NCBI GenBank assembly: GCA_040216765.1
Contig: JAVJON010000007.1
Span: 124,001-188,000 of the forward strand
DNA length: 64,000 nucleotides
Source: Marinibaculum sp040216765
GTDB lineage: Bacteria; Pseudomonadota; Alphaproteobacteria; Ferrovibrionales; Ferrovibrionaceae
Direction: 5' to 3'
Part shown: one piece after another, positions 8,357 to 16,756 of the stretch
How the letters are laid out: every line of letters begins with the position of its first letter
How positions within the stretch are numbered: the first letter of the stretch is position 1
The notes under the pieces: generated by a model
What the model was told of the DNA's origin: nothing
The model's input: the letters and a program-made list of their open reading frames with translations, nothing else
Databases searched by the model: none
Made by a program: the position numbers and the translations under genes

Positions 8357-8376
8357 TTATTTTAAGCTTAAACTAA
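8357..8376. promoter_or_regulatory. Candidate MarR operator, 20-bp near-perfect palindrome
   Basis: The sequence TTATTTTAAGCTTAAACTAA has a perfect 12-bp core TTTAAGCTTAAA (8361-8372) and three of four further pairs on each side, so nine of ten pairs match. It is strikingly AT-rich in GC-rich surroundings and sits 24-43 bases upstream of the SDR start codon. Length and form fit known MarR-family operators; the assignment to the MarR encoded in the same operon is inference. Confidence 0.7.
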
Positions 8377-8424
8377 CCGCGCGGGCCGCCCTCCGCAAGG
8401 GCGCCCATCAGGCAAAGGCCCCGG

Positions 8425-8667
8425 TCAGGCAAAGGCCTTGAAGGTGATCAGGGTGAAGGTGTCCTTCACGCCGTCCAGGGTCTGCAGGTTCGACACGACG
8501 AAGTGCCCGATATCCTGGCCGTCCGGCAGGTAGCATTTCATCAGCAGGTCGTACTGGCCGGACACCGAATGCACCTCCGAGACCTGCTCGACGCCTTCGA
8601 CCGCTTCCACGGCGACGTCATAGGCGCGCCCAAGCTCGCATTTCACCATGACGAAGATCGTCTGCAT
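8425..8667 (-). CDS. Stand-alone Lrp/AsnC ligand-binding (RAM) domain protein
   Basis: 80 residues consisting only of the ligand-binding and oligomerisation half of an Lrp/AsnC regulator (beta-alpha-beta-beta-alpha-beta), for example VSEVHSVSGQYDLLMKCYLP and NLQTLDGVKDTFTLITFKAF. No helix-turn-helix is present, so it cannot bind DNA alone; members of this group form ligand-binding oligomers or associate with full-length Lrp proteins. Start ATG 8667 has AGGAGAG nine bases upstream. It lies between the hybrid kinase and the catabolic operon on the same strand, but the AT-rich operator follows it, so it is probably a separate unit. Ligand unknown. Confidence 0.85.
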   Translation of the reverse strand: MQTIFVMVKCELGRAYDVAVEAVEGVEQVSEVHSVSGQYDLLMKCYLPDGQDIGHFVVSNLQTLDGVKDTFTLITFKAFA

Positions 8668-8769
8668 CCGGGTCTCTCCTGACTGTCATTGCATCCAGCG
8701 TCCGGCGATCGGCGGGGATCGCCCTGCCGGTGCAGGGCAAGCTGCCGTGCGCGCGGCGGCGAAGCAAGG

Positions 8770-11115
8770 CTATTGCGCCGCATCCCCCAGACCGTCGCCC
8801 AGCCCCGCGGTCGTGTCGTCCCCGGCGGCCGCATCCGCCAGGCTGCCGGACCCGGCTGCGCGCCGGGTCTGCCGGGCGATCGCCGCAAGCATGCCCGCGC
8901 GGTCGATCGGCTTGGCGACGAAATCGTCCATGCCGGCCGCCAGGATGGCCGACCGGTCATGCGCCATCACGTTGGCGGTGAGCGCGATCACCGGGACCTG
9001 GCCGTCCGGCGGCGGCAGGTCGCGGATCTGTCGCGTGGCGGCGATCCCGTCCAGCTCGGGCATGTGGATGTCCATCAGGATGGCATCGAAGCGGAACTGC
9101 CGGACCGCGGCCACCGCCTCGACCCCGTTGGTTACGGTCGTCACACGATAGCCGGCGGATTCGAGCATGGTTTTCGCCAGATAGCGGTTCACCTCGGTAT
9201 CCTCGGCGACAAGCAGATGGCCCGCACCGGGCGCCGGGGCATCGACGGCGATCGCCTCGGCCTGCACCAGGGCCGGCTCGTCCGCCACGGTGCTGGCGAC
9301 AGTGAACCAGAAGGTGCTGCCCTGGCCCGGTTCGCTGGTGAAGCCGATATCGCCCCCCAGCATGCGGGTCAGGCGGCGGCAGATCGCCAGGCCAAGACCG
9401 GTGCCGCCATAGCGCCGCGCGGCGGAACTGTCGGCCTGGGCGAACGGGTCGAACAGGCTGGCGGCCAGTTCCTGTGAAATGCCGATGCCGGAATCCTCGA
9501 TCTCGAAGCGCAGGACCACCGGCGTGCCGGGCGGCGTCGATGCCGGTTCGCCATCGTCGGCCATGCCATCCACCGAGATGCGGATCCGCACCTGGCCGGC
9601 GTCGGTGAACTTCACGGCATTGCCCAAAAGATTGAGCAGGATCTGGCGCAACCGTGCCGGATCGCCTTCGATCCAGGGCGGAATATGCATGGCATTGCCG
9701 ACATCGACCCGCAGCCGCTTCTCGGCCGCACGCAGCGACAGCAGTTCGACCACGTCGCCGACCACATGGCCGATATTGAAGACCTCGCTGTGGATATGCA
9801 GGCGCCCGGATTCGAGCTTGGACAGGTCGAGAATGTCGTTGATCACGGTGAGCAGGGCGTCGCCCGTCCGCCGGATCGTGGCCAGATAGTCGCGCTGCAG
9901 CGGATCCAGCCGGGTCCCGTCCATCAGGTCGATCATGCCCAGGATGCCGGTCATCGGGGTGCGGATCTCGTGGCTCATCATCGCCAGGAAGTCGGTCTTC
10001 GCACGGCTGGCTTCCTCGGCCTTCTTGCGCGCGGTGGAATAATCCTCGGCCAGTTGCACCAGGTGCGCCGACTGCCGCTCCATCATTTCCTGCGAGCGGC
10101 CCAGATCGTCGACCGCATGGCGCAGCCGGGACTCGCTTTCGGTCAGCCGAAGCTCGCGCTCGCGCTGGTCGGTCACGTCCCGCACGGAGACCAGGATGTC
10201 GCCGCCGGCCACGACCCTTACGCCGACCAGCACGCGGCGGCCATCGGCCAGCTGCCATTCCCAGCGCGACGGGGCCGTGCCGTCGGCCATCGACATGGTC
10301 CGGCGCAGCACCCGTGGCGGGATCCAGCCCATGCGGCGGGCCTGCCGGGCGAGGCTGCAAAGGTGCCGGCCGGGCTCCAGCAGGGCGGTGAACTCCTGGT
10401 CGGTCAGGCGGCCGATCTGGGCGTTGTACAGCACCAGGCGGGCCGCCCGGTCGAACACCATCATGCCTTCGCCCAGGGCATCGATGGCCGCGCCCAGCCG
10501 GGCCTCCGCCTGCTTCACATGGGTGATGTCCGTATAGATGCCGATCCGGTCGCCCTGCGGCTCGCGGTACTCGTTCACCAGCAGCCAGCGGCCGTCGCGG
10601 TAATGCTGTTCGAAGCGCCCGCCGCCGTCCTCATGCATCCGCAAGCGGCGCGCCAGCCAGGTATCGATGCCCTCCGGCGCGTGGACCATGCCGGTGCGGA
10701 CCGTCGTCTCGGCGATCTCGCGGAACGTGGTATGCGGCTCCACCACGCCGACCAGTTGCGGGAAGAACAGCTCCATCGCCTCGTTCCAGTCGACGAGGCG
10801 GTCCTGCGAGTCGAAGCGCAGGACGCCGATATGCACCGCGTTCAGCGCCGACATCAGCCCGCCGGTGATTGTCGAGCGGCCGTCGGTATCGACTTCGCCG
10901 GGCAGGATCTGTTCGCGGACAGCGGCAGAGAACCGGGGGAACAGGGTGACCGCCAGGGCCGCGGCGGCCAGCAGGGCGGCAGCAAACGGCACCCCGCGCG
11001 CCCACCAGGCCATGTCCAGCAGCGGCAGCGCCGAGGCCGCGACCAGACCGGTCAGTATGGCGACGATGAGGATCGTCCGACTGTGGCGTCGGATCAGGGC
11101 GGTGAACTCTGACAC
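8770..11115 (-). CDS. Membrane hybrid sensor histidine kinase with two PAS regions
   Basis: About 780-790 residues. Two membrane helices near the N-terminus (about 24-42 and 52-69, counting from an alternative TTG start at 11145), then two PAS-like regions (about 95-210 and 215-330), HisKA with phospho-acceptor histidine in MMSHEIRTPM (H392), HATPase with N-box NLLGNAVKFTD and GTGLGLAI, and a C-terminal receiver with phosphorylatable aspartate in ILMDIHMPEL (D692) and lysine in VAKPI. No HPt or output domain is attached, so phosphate must pass to an unlinked HPt. GTG at 11115 preceded by CGGGGACAA is preferred over TTG 11145, which has no clear ribosome site. No cognate response regulator is adjacent; signal unknown. 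Confidence 0.92.
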   Translation of the reverse strand: MSEFTALIRRHSRTILIVAILTGLVAASALPLLDMAWWARGVPFAAALLAAAALAVTLFPRFSAAVREQILPGEVDTDGRSTITGGLMSALNAVHIGVLRFDSQDRLVDWNEAMELFFPQLVGVVEPHTTFREIAETTVRTGMVHAPEGIDTWLARRLRMHEDGGGRFEQHYRDGRWLLVNEYREPQGDRIGIYTDITHVKQAEARLGAAIDALGEGMMVFDRAARLVLYNAQIGRLTDQEFTALLEPGRHLCSLARQARRMGWIPPRVLRRTMSMADGTAPSRWEWQLADGRRVLVGVRVVAGGDILVSVRDVTDQRERELRLTESESRLRHAVDDLGRSQEMMERQSAHLVQLAEDYSTARKKAEEASRAKTDFLAMMSHEIRTPMTGILGMIDLMDGTRLDPLQRDYLATIRRTGDALLTVINDILDLSKLESGRLHIHSEVFNIGHVVGDVVELLSLRAAEKRLRVDVGNAMHIPPWIEGDPARLRQILLNLLGNAVKFTDAGQVRIRISVDGMADDGEPASTPPGTPVVLRFEIEDSGIGISQELAASLFDPFAQADSSAARRYGGTGLGLAICRRLTRMLGGDIGFTSEPGQGSTFWFTVASTVADEPALVQAEAIAVDAPAPGAGHLLVAEDTEVNRYLAKTMLESAGYRVTTVTNGVEAVAAVRQFRFDAILMDIHMPELDGIAATRQIRDLPPPDGQVPVIALTANVMAHDRSAILAAGMDDFVAKPIDRAGMLAAIARQTRRAAGSGSLADAAAGDDTTAGLGDGLGDAAQ

Positions 11116-11305
11116 TTGTCCCCGGACCGCATCGGATGCCTGCAACTGGACACTGCCGGCAGGCTACACCCGTCGCTGCGGGCTGACCACCGGCAGGGGC
11201 CGGGTCACAAGGGCAGGGAGGTGCAAGGCGATGGCGGGAGGAAGCGGTCCCGCCAGGCCGCTCGCACCGGCCCGCCACGGGGGCGGGCCGGGGTCGACAT
11301 TCCGG

Positions 11306-13141
11306 TCAGCCCTGCTCGCGACGGGCGGGGCGCATCATGAAAGCCGGGACATGGTCGCCCATGCCGACGACCGCGCCGCCGTCATGCTGGCGTCCGTCAT
11401 TGCCGCGCTCGCCGGCCGGGCGGCCGTTGCCGCCGCGGCGACGGCTCTCGTTGCGCCGGCCACGTGCCGGCGGCTCGTTCTTGCGATGCTGCGGCGTACC
11501 CGACAATTGCTGGTCCTTCGCCGGCCGGCGGTCGCGGCCGCCGGAGCGGTCCTCGTCCGCGGCGGTCTCGTCCCGGTGAGACTTCTCGTCCCGGTGGGCC
11601 TTGTCTTCGCGGTGCGCCTTGGCTGCCTGGACTTCGTCGGGCTGCCGCTTCGTGGCTGCCCCATCGCCGGTGGCTTCCGCCCGCGGAGCCTCGTCCGCCT
11701 TGTCCGACGGAACCTTCTCCGGGCGCGCCGTGGCTTCGGTGCTTCCGGCAGCCGCCTTCTCGGCGGCGGCACGGCCCTTGCCGGCCCGGCCGCGGCGCGA
11801 CCGCGCCTTCGGCTTTGGCGCTTCCGTGCTGTCGCTGTCGGACGCTCCCTGTTCCGGCGCGGCTGCCGCAGCGGCCTCGCCGGTATCGGCCTCGGCCTCC
11901 GCTTCCGCCTTCTTTGACGCGGTGCGGCGGCGCGGTGCGGGCGCCTCGTCCCGGCGGCTACGGCCGCGCGGCTTGCGCTCGCCGTGCATCGCTTCCTCGT
12001 CATGACCGTCGGCAGACGCGTCGAAGTCCTCAAGGAGCTCCATCGGGATCTCCTTCTTGATCAGGCTCCGGATGCCGGACATGAACTTGTCGTCCCCCGG
12101 GGTCGCCAGCATGTAGGCACGGCCGGACTTGCCGGCCCGGCCCGTGCGGCCGATGCGGTGGACATAATCCTCGGCATTCATCGGCACGTCGAAATTGAAG
12201 ACATGGCTGAGGCCCTGGATATCGAGCCCGCGGGCCGCGACATCGGATGCCACCAGCAGGGTCAGCTTGCCGGTCTTGAACGAATCCAATGTCTCCATCC
12301 GCACCGCCTGGGACAGGTCGCCATGGATCGGCGCGGCGTCGAAGCCGTGCTTCTTCAGCGACTTGGCCAGGATGTCCACATCCTTCTTGCGGTTGCAGAA
12401 GATGATCGCGTTCTTCACATCCTCCAGCCGCAGCAGGTGGCGCAACGCCGCGCGCTTGTCGCTCGCGCCGACCTTGATGCAGGTCTGCTTCACCGTTTCC
12501 GCGGGCGAGGCGGGCGGGGCGACGGAGACTTCCTTCGGATTGCTGAGGAAGGAATTGGACAGCCGCCGCATCTCCGGCGACATGGTCGCGGAGAAGAACA
12601 GCGACTGGCGCAGCGGCGGCATCAGCTTCACGATGCGCTCGACATCGGGGATGAAGCCCATGTCCATCATGCGGTCGGCCTCGTCGATCACCAGGATCTT
12701 GACGCCGGACAGCATGACCCTGCCGCGCTCGAAATGGTCGAGCAGGCGGCCGGGGGTGGCGATCAGCACATCGACGCCGCGATCCAGCAGCTTGTCCTGG
12801 TCGCCGAAGGACATGCCGCCGATCAGCAGGGCGGTGGTGAGCTTGTGGTACTTGCCGTACTTCTCGAAACTGCTCTTGACCTGATCGGCCAGTTCGCGCG
12901 TCGGCTCCAGGATCAGGGCGCGCGGCATGCGCGCCTTGGCCTGGCCGTCGGCGAGGATGTCGATCAGCGGAAGGGTGAAGCCGGCCGTCTTGCCGGTCCC
13001 CGTCTGGGCGACGCCGACCAGGTCGCGACCCATCAGCACGTAGGGGATCGCCTGGCGCTGGATCGGCGTCGGCTCGCTATAGCCTGCATCCGTGACGGCC
13101 TGCAGGGTTTCGGGACTTAGTCCGAGTTCATCGAATGACAT
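11306..13141 (-). CDS. rhlE: DEAD-box ATP-dependent RNA helicase, RhlE type, with long charged tail
   Basis: 611 residues. Residues 1-370 carry the helicase core: Q motif with FDELGLSPETLQAV, motif I AQTGTGKTAGF, PTRELA, TPGRLLDH, motif II VIDEADRMMD, SAT in FFSATMSPEM, and domain-2 motifs VASDVAARGLDIQ and HRIGRTGRAGK. The last 240 residues are low-complexity, rich in Arg, Lys, Ala, Glu and Gly, with a short repeat around KAHREDKAHRDEKSHRDE; such tails usually bind RNA non-specifically. Start ATG 13141 matches the conserved family N-terminus MSFDELGLS. Probable roles are ribosome assembly or mRNA turnover at low temperature. Monocistronic, with a 380-base upstream gap. Confidence 0.93.
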   Translation of the reverse strand: MSFDELGLSPETLQAVTDAGYSEPTPIQRQAIPYVLMGRDLVGVAQTGTGKTAGFTLPLIDILADGQAKARMPRALILEPTRELADQVKSSFEKYGKYHKLTTALLIGGMSFGDQDKLLDRGVDVLIATPGRLLDHFERGRVMLSGVKILVIDEADRMMDMGFIPDVERIVKLMPPLRQSLFFSATMSPEMRRLSNSFLSNPKEVSVAPPASPAETVKQTCIKVGASDKRAALRHLLRLEDVKNAIIFCNRKKDVDILAKSLKKHGFDAAPIHGDLSQAVRMETLDSFKTGKLTLLVASDVAARGLDIQGLSHVFNFDVPMNAEDYVHRIGRTGRAGKSGRAYMLATPGDDKFMSGIRSLIKKEIPMELLEDFDASADGHDEEAMHGERKPRGRSRRDEAPAPRRRTASKKAEAEAEADTGEAAAAAAPEQGASDSDSTEAPKPKARSRRGRAGKGRAAAEKAAAGSTEATARPEKVPSDKADEAPRAEATGDGAATKRQPDEVQAAKAHREDKAHRDEKSHRDETAADEDRSGGRDRRPAKDQQLSGTPQHRKNEPPARGRRNESRRRGGNGRPAGERGNDGRQHDGGAVVGMGDHVPAFMMRPARREQG

Positions 13142-13523
13142 GAAGTGGTGAATACGCTTTCTGTCTGGGGGCGGGCGCCGCGCGGCCTTTCGGTGGCCGC
13201 GGCGTATGCCGCGCATTTCGGGCGCAATCGCCCCGCTCGCCGGAGCGCCTTCGGGTGGCGGACGGTATCTGAACCCTGAAATATGGCCTCAACCGGCCCT
13301 GCGGGTTGCCCGTGCGATGCGGGCCCGCAGTGTCGCTGCCTGCCCAGCCTGGCCAAGTGCCAGGGGAGCCCTAAGCGTCACCGTCCCGCGCGCCAGATCC
13401 GGTTGCATTCTTCCTCGCATACCGGATGCGCCGATGGCCGCTATGTAGGCGTCGGAGGGGTCAGTGTCAATCCGCCGTGACGCCGCACCCTGCCGCAGGC
13501 CCCGATCGGCGGCGAAATGCGGC
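13142..13523. other. Intergenic region upstream of the helicase, no gene seen
   Basis: 382 bases between the helicase start and the 3' end of the lipoprotein gene. I find no convincing coding frame, tRNA or clear terminator. It must hold the helicase promoter and a possible long 5' leader, a common arrangement for cold-inducible helicases, but no specific element can be pointed to. Confidence 0.5.
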
Positions 13524-14183
13524 TCAGGGGCGGTCGAGGGGGGAGAAGCCGCGCGACCGGTTGGGATCGCGATCAGGCAGCAGGACCAGCATCACCTGGC
13601 GCAGGAAAGCGGCGAAAGCCGGGTCCTGCGGGCCCGCGATCGCGCCCATCTCGGCCACCAGGGTGGAGCCCATCCGCGAGCCGATGCAGAAGCCCGCCGC
13701 GACGCGGACGGTGCCGGCGACCGGTTCCGCGGTGCCGATGCGGCCGGGATTGCTGCAGGCATTGTCGATCAGGGGGCCGCGGAAGCCGGGGTTGAACACC
13801 AGGATGGCGCGGAAATTGGTATTGACCTTGTCGCTCGGGTTGGATGTCGCCGTGGTCCGGCCGATCCATTGCGGCATCGCGATCCGCTGCGCGATCGCCT
13901 GGTCCGACATCGGCACGGGGAAGGGCTGGCCCAGAATCTCGACGAAGAATTCGCCGCTCTCGCCCGCGGTCTGCACGAAGGACGGGGCATAGGGCGTAGT
14001 CTGCTGCACGTAGGTGAACACCCCGCCCGGGCTGGCGCCGCCCCCGGCGGTGCCGCATCCGGCAAGCAGGCCCAGCGCCAGAAGGGCGGGCGCCAGCAGT
14101 GCGGGCGCCGATCGCAGGGGAGCAGGGCGCAGGCGGGCATCTGGGGTGGCCGCGCAAGTGCGGTGCGATCTCGTTGCGGGCAT
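13524..14183 (-). CDS. Predicted lipoprotein of unknown function
   Basis: 219 residues. A basic N-terminus, a hydrophobic stretch (about 22-42) and a lipobox LLAGC indicate a lipoprotein processed by signal peptidase II, so it is anchored in the inner or outer membrane facing the periplasm. The mature part has a Gly/Ala-rich linker and then a compact domain with segments such as YVQQTTPYAPSFV, FFVEILGQPFPVP and TNFRAILVFNPGF; two cysteines in NACSNPG and GFCIGS could pair. I do not recognise a named family. ATG at 14183 has GAAGGGG eight bases upstream. It follows parE by 75 bases on the same strand and may be cotranscribed. Confidence 0.75.
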   Translation of the reverse strand: MPATRSHRTCAATPDARLRPAPLRSAPALLAPALLALGLLAGCGTAGGGASPGGVFTYVQQTTPYAPSFVQTAGESGEFFVEILGQPFPVPMSDQAIAQRIAMPQWIGRTTATSNPSDKVNTNFRAILVFNPGFRGPLIDNACSNPGRIGTAEPVAGTVRVAAGFCIGSRMGSTLVAEMGAIAGPQDPAFAAFLRQVMLVLLPDRDPNRSRGFSPLDRP

Positions 14184-14258
14184 CCGGAGGGCCCCTTCTG
14201 CAGGAGTGCGATGGCAGGCCCTTCGCCCGGCGGCGAGCCGCCGGGTCCGGCCGGCGGC

Positions 14259-16229
14259 TCAGACGTCGATCGCTGCGGTATCGACGAAGGCCGCGTTGTC
14301 CTGGATGAAACGATAACGCAGCTCCGGCCGGCGTCCCATCAACTCTTCGACAATGCGGGCGGTGCTGCCATTCGCCTCCTCCGCCACCTGGACCTGCAGC
14401 AGGACCCGCTTGGACCGGTCCATCGTGGTTTCCTTCAGCTGCCCCACCGGCATCTCGCCCAGGCCCTTGAAGCGGCTGATATCGACCTTCTGCTTGCCCT
14501 TGAAGGTGGTCTTCAGATGTTCGTCGCGGTGGGCATCGTCGCGGGCATAGACCACCGTCCCTCCGGCACTGAGCCGGTAGAGCGGCGGCAAGGCCAGGTA
14601 GAGATGCCCCTGCCGCACCAGGTTCGGGATCTGGGTGAAGAAATAGGTCATCAGCAGCGAGGCGATATGTGCGCCGTCGACATCGGCGTCGGTCATGATG
14701 ATGACCTTGTCGTAGCGCAGATCCTCCTCCCGATAGGCCTGACCGGGCCGGCAGCCGAGCGCCTGTATCAGGTCGGACAGCTCCTGGTTGGCGCTCATCT
14801 TCCCGGCATTGGCGGAGGCGACGTTGAGGATCTTGCCGCGCAGCGGCAGCACCGCCTGGAAGTTGCGGTTGCGCGCCTGCTTGGCGCTGCCGCCGGCGGA
14901 ATCGCCCTCGACGATGAACAGCTCCGAGCCCTCGGCCGTGGTCTGCGAGCAGTCGGCGAGCTTGCCCGGCAGGCGGTGCTTGCGGGTCGCGGTGCGGCGG
15001 TTGACCTCGCGCTCCTGCTTGCGGCGCAGGCGCTCCTCGGCATTGCTGAGGACCCAGCTCATCAGGTCCTTCGCCTGGTCCGGCGCCGCGCTCAGCCAAT
15101 GCTCGAAATGGTCCCGCACGGCATTCTCGACGAGCCGCGCCGCTTCCGCATTGGCGAGCTTCTCCTTGGTCTGGCCCTGGAACTGCGGCTCGCGGATGAA
15201 CACCGACAGGAGGGCGACGGCAGAGCCCAGCACATCCTCGGCAGAGATCTGCGCCGCCTTGCGCTGGCCGGTCAGCTCGCCATAGGCGCGCAGCCCCTTG
15301 ACCAGCGCGGCGCGCAGCCCGTTCTCGTGGGTGCCGCCTTCCGGCGTGGGCACGGTGTTGCAGTAGGACGACAGGGAGCCGTCGCCTTCGGCCAGCCAGG
15401 CGATCGCCCATTCCACCCGGCCTTCGCGGCCATCCAGGGTGACCCGGTCGGCAAAAGGCTGGCCCAGCAGCTGCGGGCGGTCGGCAGTGGTCGCGGCGAG
15501 GAAGTCCGCGAGCCCGCCCGGAAAGCGCAGCACCGCCTCGGCCGGCGTCTCGGCCGCGCGGGGCAGGGCGGGGTCGCAGGACCAGCGGATCTCGACCCCG
15601 GGAAACAGATAGGCCTTGGAGCGCGCCATCCGGTAGAGCCGGTCGCAGCGGAAGCGCGCCGCCTCGCCGAAGATCTGCGGGTCGGGGCGGAAGCTCAGCT
15701 GCGTGCCGCGCCGGTTGGCGACCGGCCCGACCTTTTCCAGCTTGCCCTGGGGCACCCCGCGGGAAAAGGTCTGGCGCCACAGCACACGCTCGCGCGCGAC
15801 CTCCACGACGACCTGCTCGGACAGGGCGTTGACCACGGAAATGCCGACGCCATGCAGGCCGCCGGCGGTGGAATAGACCTTGTCGCTGAACTTCCCCCCC
15901 GAATGCAGGGTGGTCATGATCACTTCGAGCGCGGACTTGTCCTTGAACTTGGGGTGGGGATCGACCGGGATGCCGCGACCATTGTCGCTGACGGTCAGCC
16001 AGCCCTCGGCCGTCAGCTCGACCTCGATGCGCGAGGCATGGCCCGCCACGGCTTCGTCCATGGCATTGTCCAGCACCTCGGCGAAGAGGTGGTGCAGGGC
16101 GCGGTCGTCGGTGCCGCCGACATACATGCCGGGTCGCCGACGCACCGGTTCCAGCCCTTCGAGAACCTCGATATCCTGGGCGGAATAGCCGGTCAGCTTG
16201 CCTGCCGGTTCGTTGAAGAGATCATTCAT
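14259..16229 (-). CDS. parE: DNA topoisomerase IV subunit B
   Basis: 656 residues, ATPase subunit of the type IIA topoisomerase that decatenates daughter chromosomes with ParC. The GHKL ATPase region shows DNAMDEAVAGHA, DNGRGIPVD and the GGLHGVGISVVNALS loop; the transducer follows, and the Toprim domain has IVEGDSAGGSAKQ and DADVDGAHI, ending with the GLGEMP and KRVLLQV segments typical of the family. ParE is favoured over GyrB by its roughly 650-residue length and absence of the GyrB insert. Start ATG 16229 begins MNDLFNEPAGKLTGYSAQDI, matching relatives. It is divergent from the thioesterase gene with a 96-base shared upstream region. Confidence 0.95.
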   Translation of the reverse strand: MNDLFNEPAGKLTGYSAQDIEVLEGLEPVRRRPGMYVGGTDDRALHHLFAEVLDNAMDEAVAGHASRIEVELTAEGWLTVSDNGRGIPVDPHPKFKDKSALEVIMTTLHSGGKFSDKVYSTAGGLHGVGISVVNALSEQVVVEVARERVLWRQTFSRGVPQGKLEKVGPVANRRGTQLSFRPDPQIFGEAARFRCDRLYRMARSKAYLFPGVEIRWSCDPALPRAAETPAEAVLRFPGGLADFLAATTADRPQLLGQPFADRVTLDGREGRVEWAIAWLAEGDGSLSSYCNTVPTPEGGTHENGLRAALVKGLRAYGELTGQRKAAQISAEDVLGSAVALLSVFIREPQFQGQTKEKLANAEAARLVENAVRDHFEHWLSAAPDQAKDLMSWVLSNAEERLRRKQEREVNRRTATRKHRLPGKLADCSQTTAEGSELFIVEGDSAGGSAKQARNRNFQAVLPLRGKILNVASANAGKMSANQELSDLIQALGCRPGQAYREEDLRYDKVIIMTDADVDGAHIASLLMTYFFTQIPNLVRQGHLYLALPPLYRLSAGGTVVYARDDAHRDEHLKTTFKGKQKVDISRFKGLGEMPVGQLKETTMDRSKRVLLQVQVAEEANGSTARIVEELMGRRPELRYRFIQDNAAFVDTAAIDV

Positions 16230-16325
16230 CTGGCTGTTGGCGCTTGCTTTCGGGGGGGCGCAATGCGGCCAGCGGGAAACGCCGCCGCAGAATCGGCATT
16301 ATACCAGTGAAGGGGCCAGCCAAGG

Positions 16326-16751
16326 ATGACAGATGCGCGCAGCAGCCAGAGCGGCGCCGAGGCGGAAGCCGGCACGGCGCCCGCCAGGCCAAGGGGCGAG
16401 CCGGTAATCCGCACGGCGCCGATGCCCTCGGACTGCAACAATAACGGCGACATCTTCGGTGGATGGGTCCTGTCGCAGATGGACGTGGCGGGGGGAATCG
16501 TTGCCGCCCGCCGGGCGCGCGGACGGGTGGTGACCGTGGCTATCGCCGCGATGCGCTTCAACCAGCCGATCCGGGTGGGCGACGTGGTCAGCATCTACGG
16601 GCAGGTGGGAAAGGTCGGCCGGACCTCGATCAGCGTGGAGCTGGAAACCATCGTCCGGCGCAAGCTGGACCCCGAAGAGATCAAGGTGACGGAGGGGACC
16701 TTCGTCTTCGTCGCGATCGACAGCGAAGGCCGGCCGCGGACGGTGGAGTGA
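16326..16751 (+). CDS. Acyl-CoA thioesterase, YciA type
   Basis: 141-residue single hot-dog domain hydrolysing short- to medium-chain acyl-CoA. The family signature NGDIFGGWVLSQMD, with the catalytic aspartate in DIFGG, is followed by AAMRFNQPIRVGDVVSIYG and the beta strands GRTSISVELETIVRR. A poorly conserved 30-residue N-terminus precedes the fold. It is transcribed divergently from parE; the next gene starts five bases after its stop, so the two are likely an operon. It probably recycles CoA or prevents acyl-CoA accumulation; substrate chain length cannot be inferred. Confidence 0.92.
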   Translation: MTDARSSQSGAEAEAGTAPARPRGEPVIRTAPMPSDCNNNGDIFGGWVLSQMDVAGGIVAARRARGRVVTVAIAAMRFNQPIRVGDVVSIYGQVGKVGRTSISVELETIVRRKLDPEEIKVTEGTFVFVAIDSEGRPRTVE

Positions 16752-16756
16752 GGCCG

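Noticed and set aside
13464..16310. Open frame of 948 codons on the plus strand
   Set aside because: Antisense to the lipoprotein and parE genes; composition is the mirror of those genes and no domain is seen.
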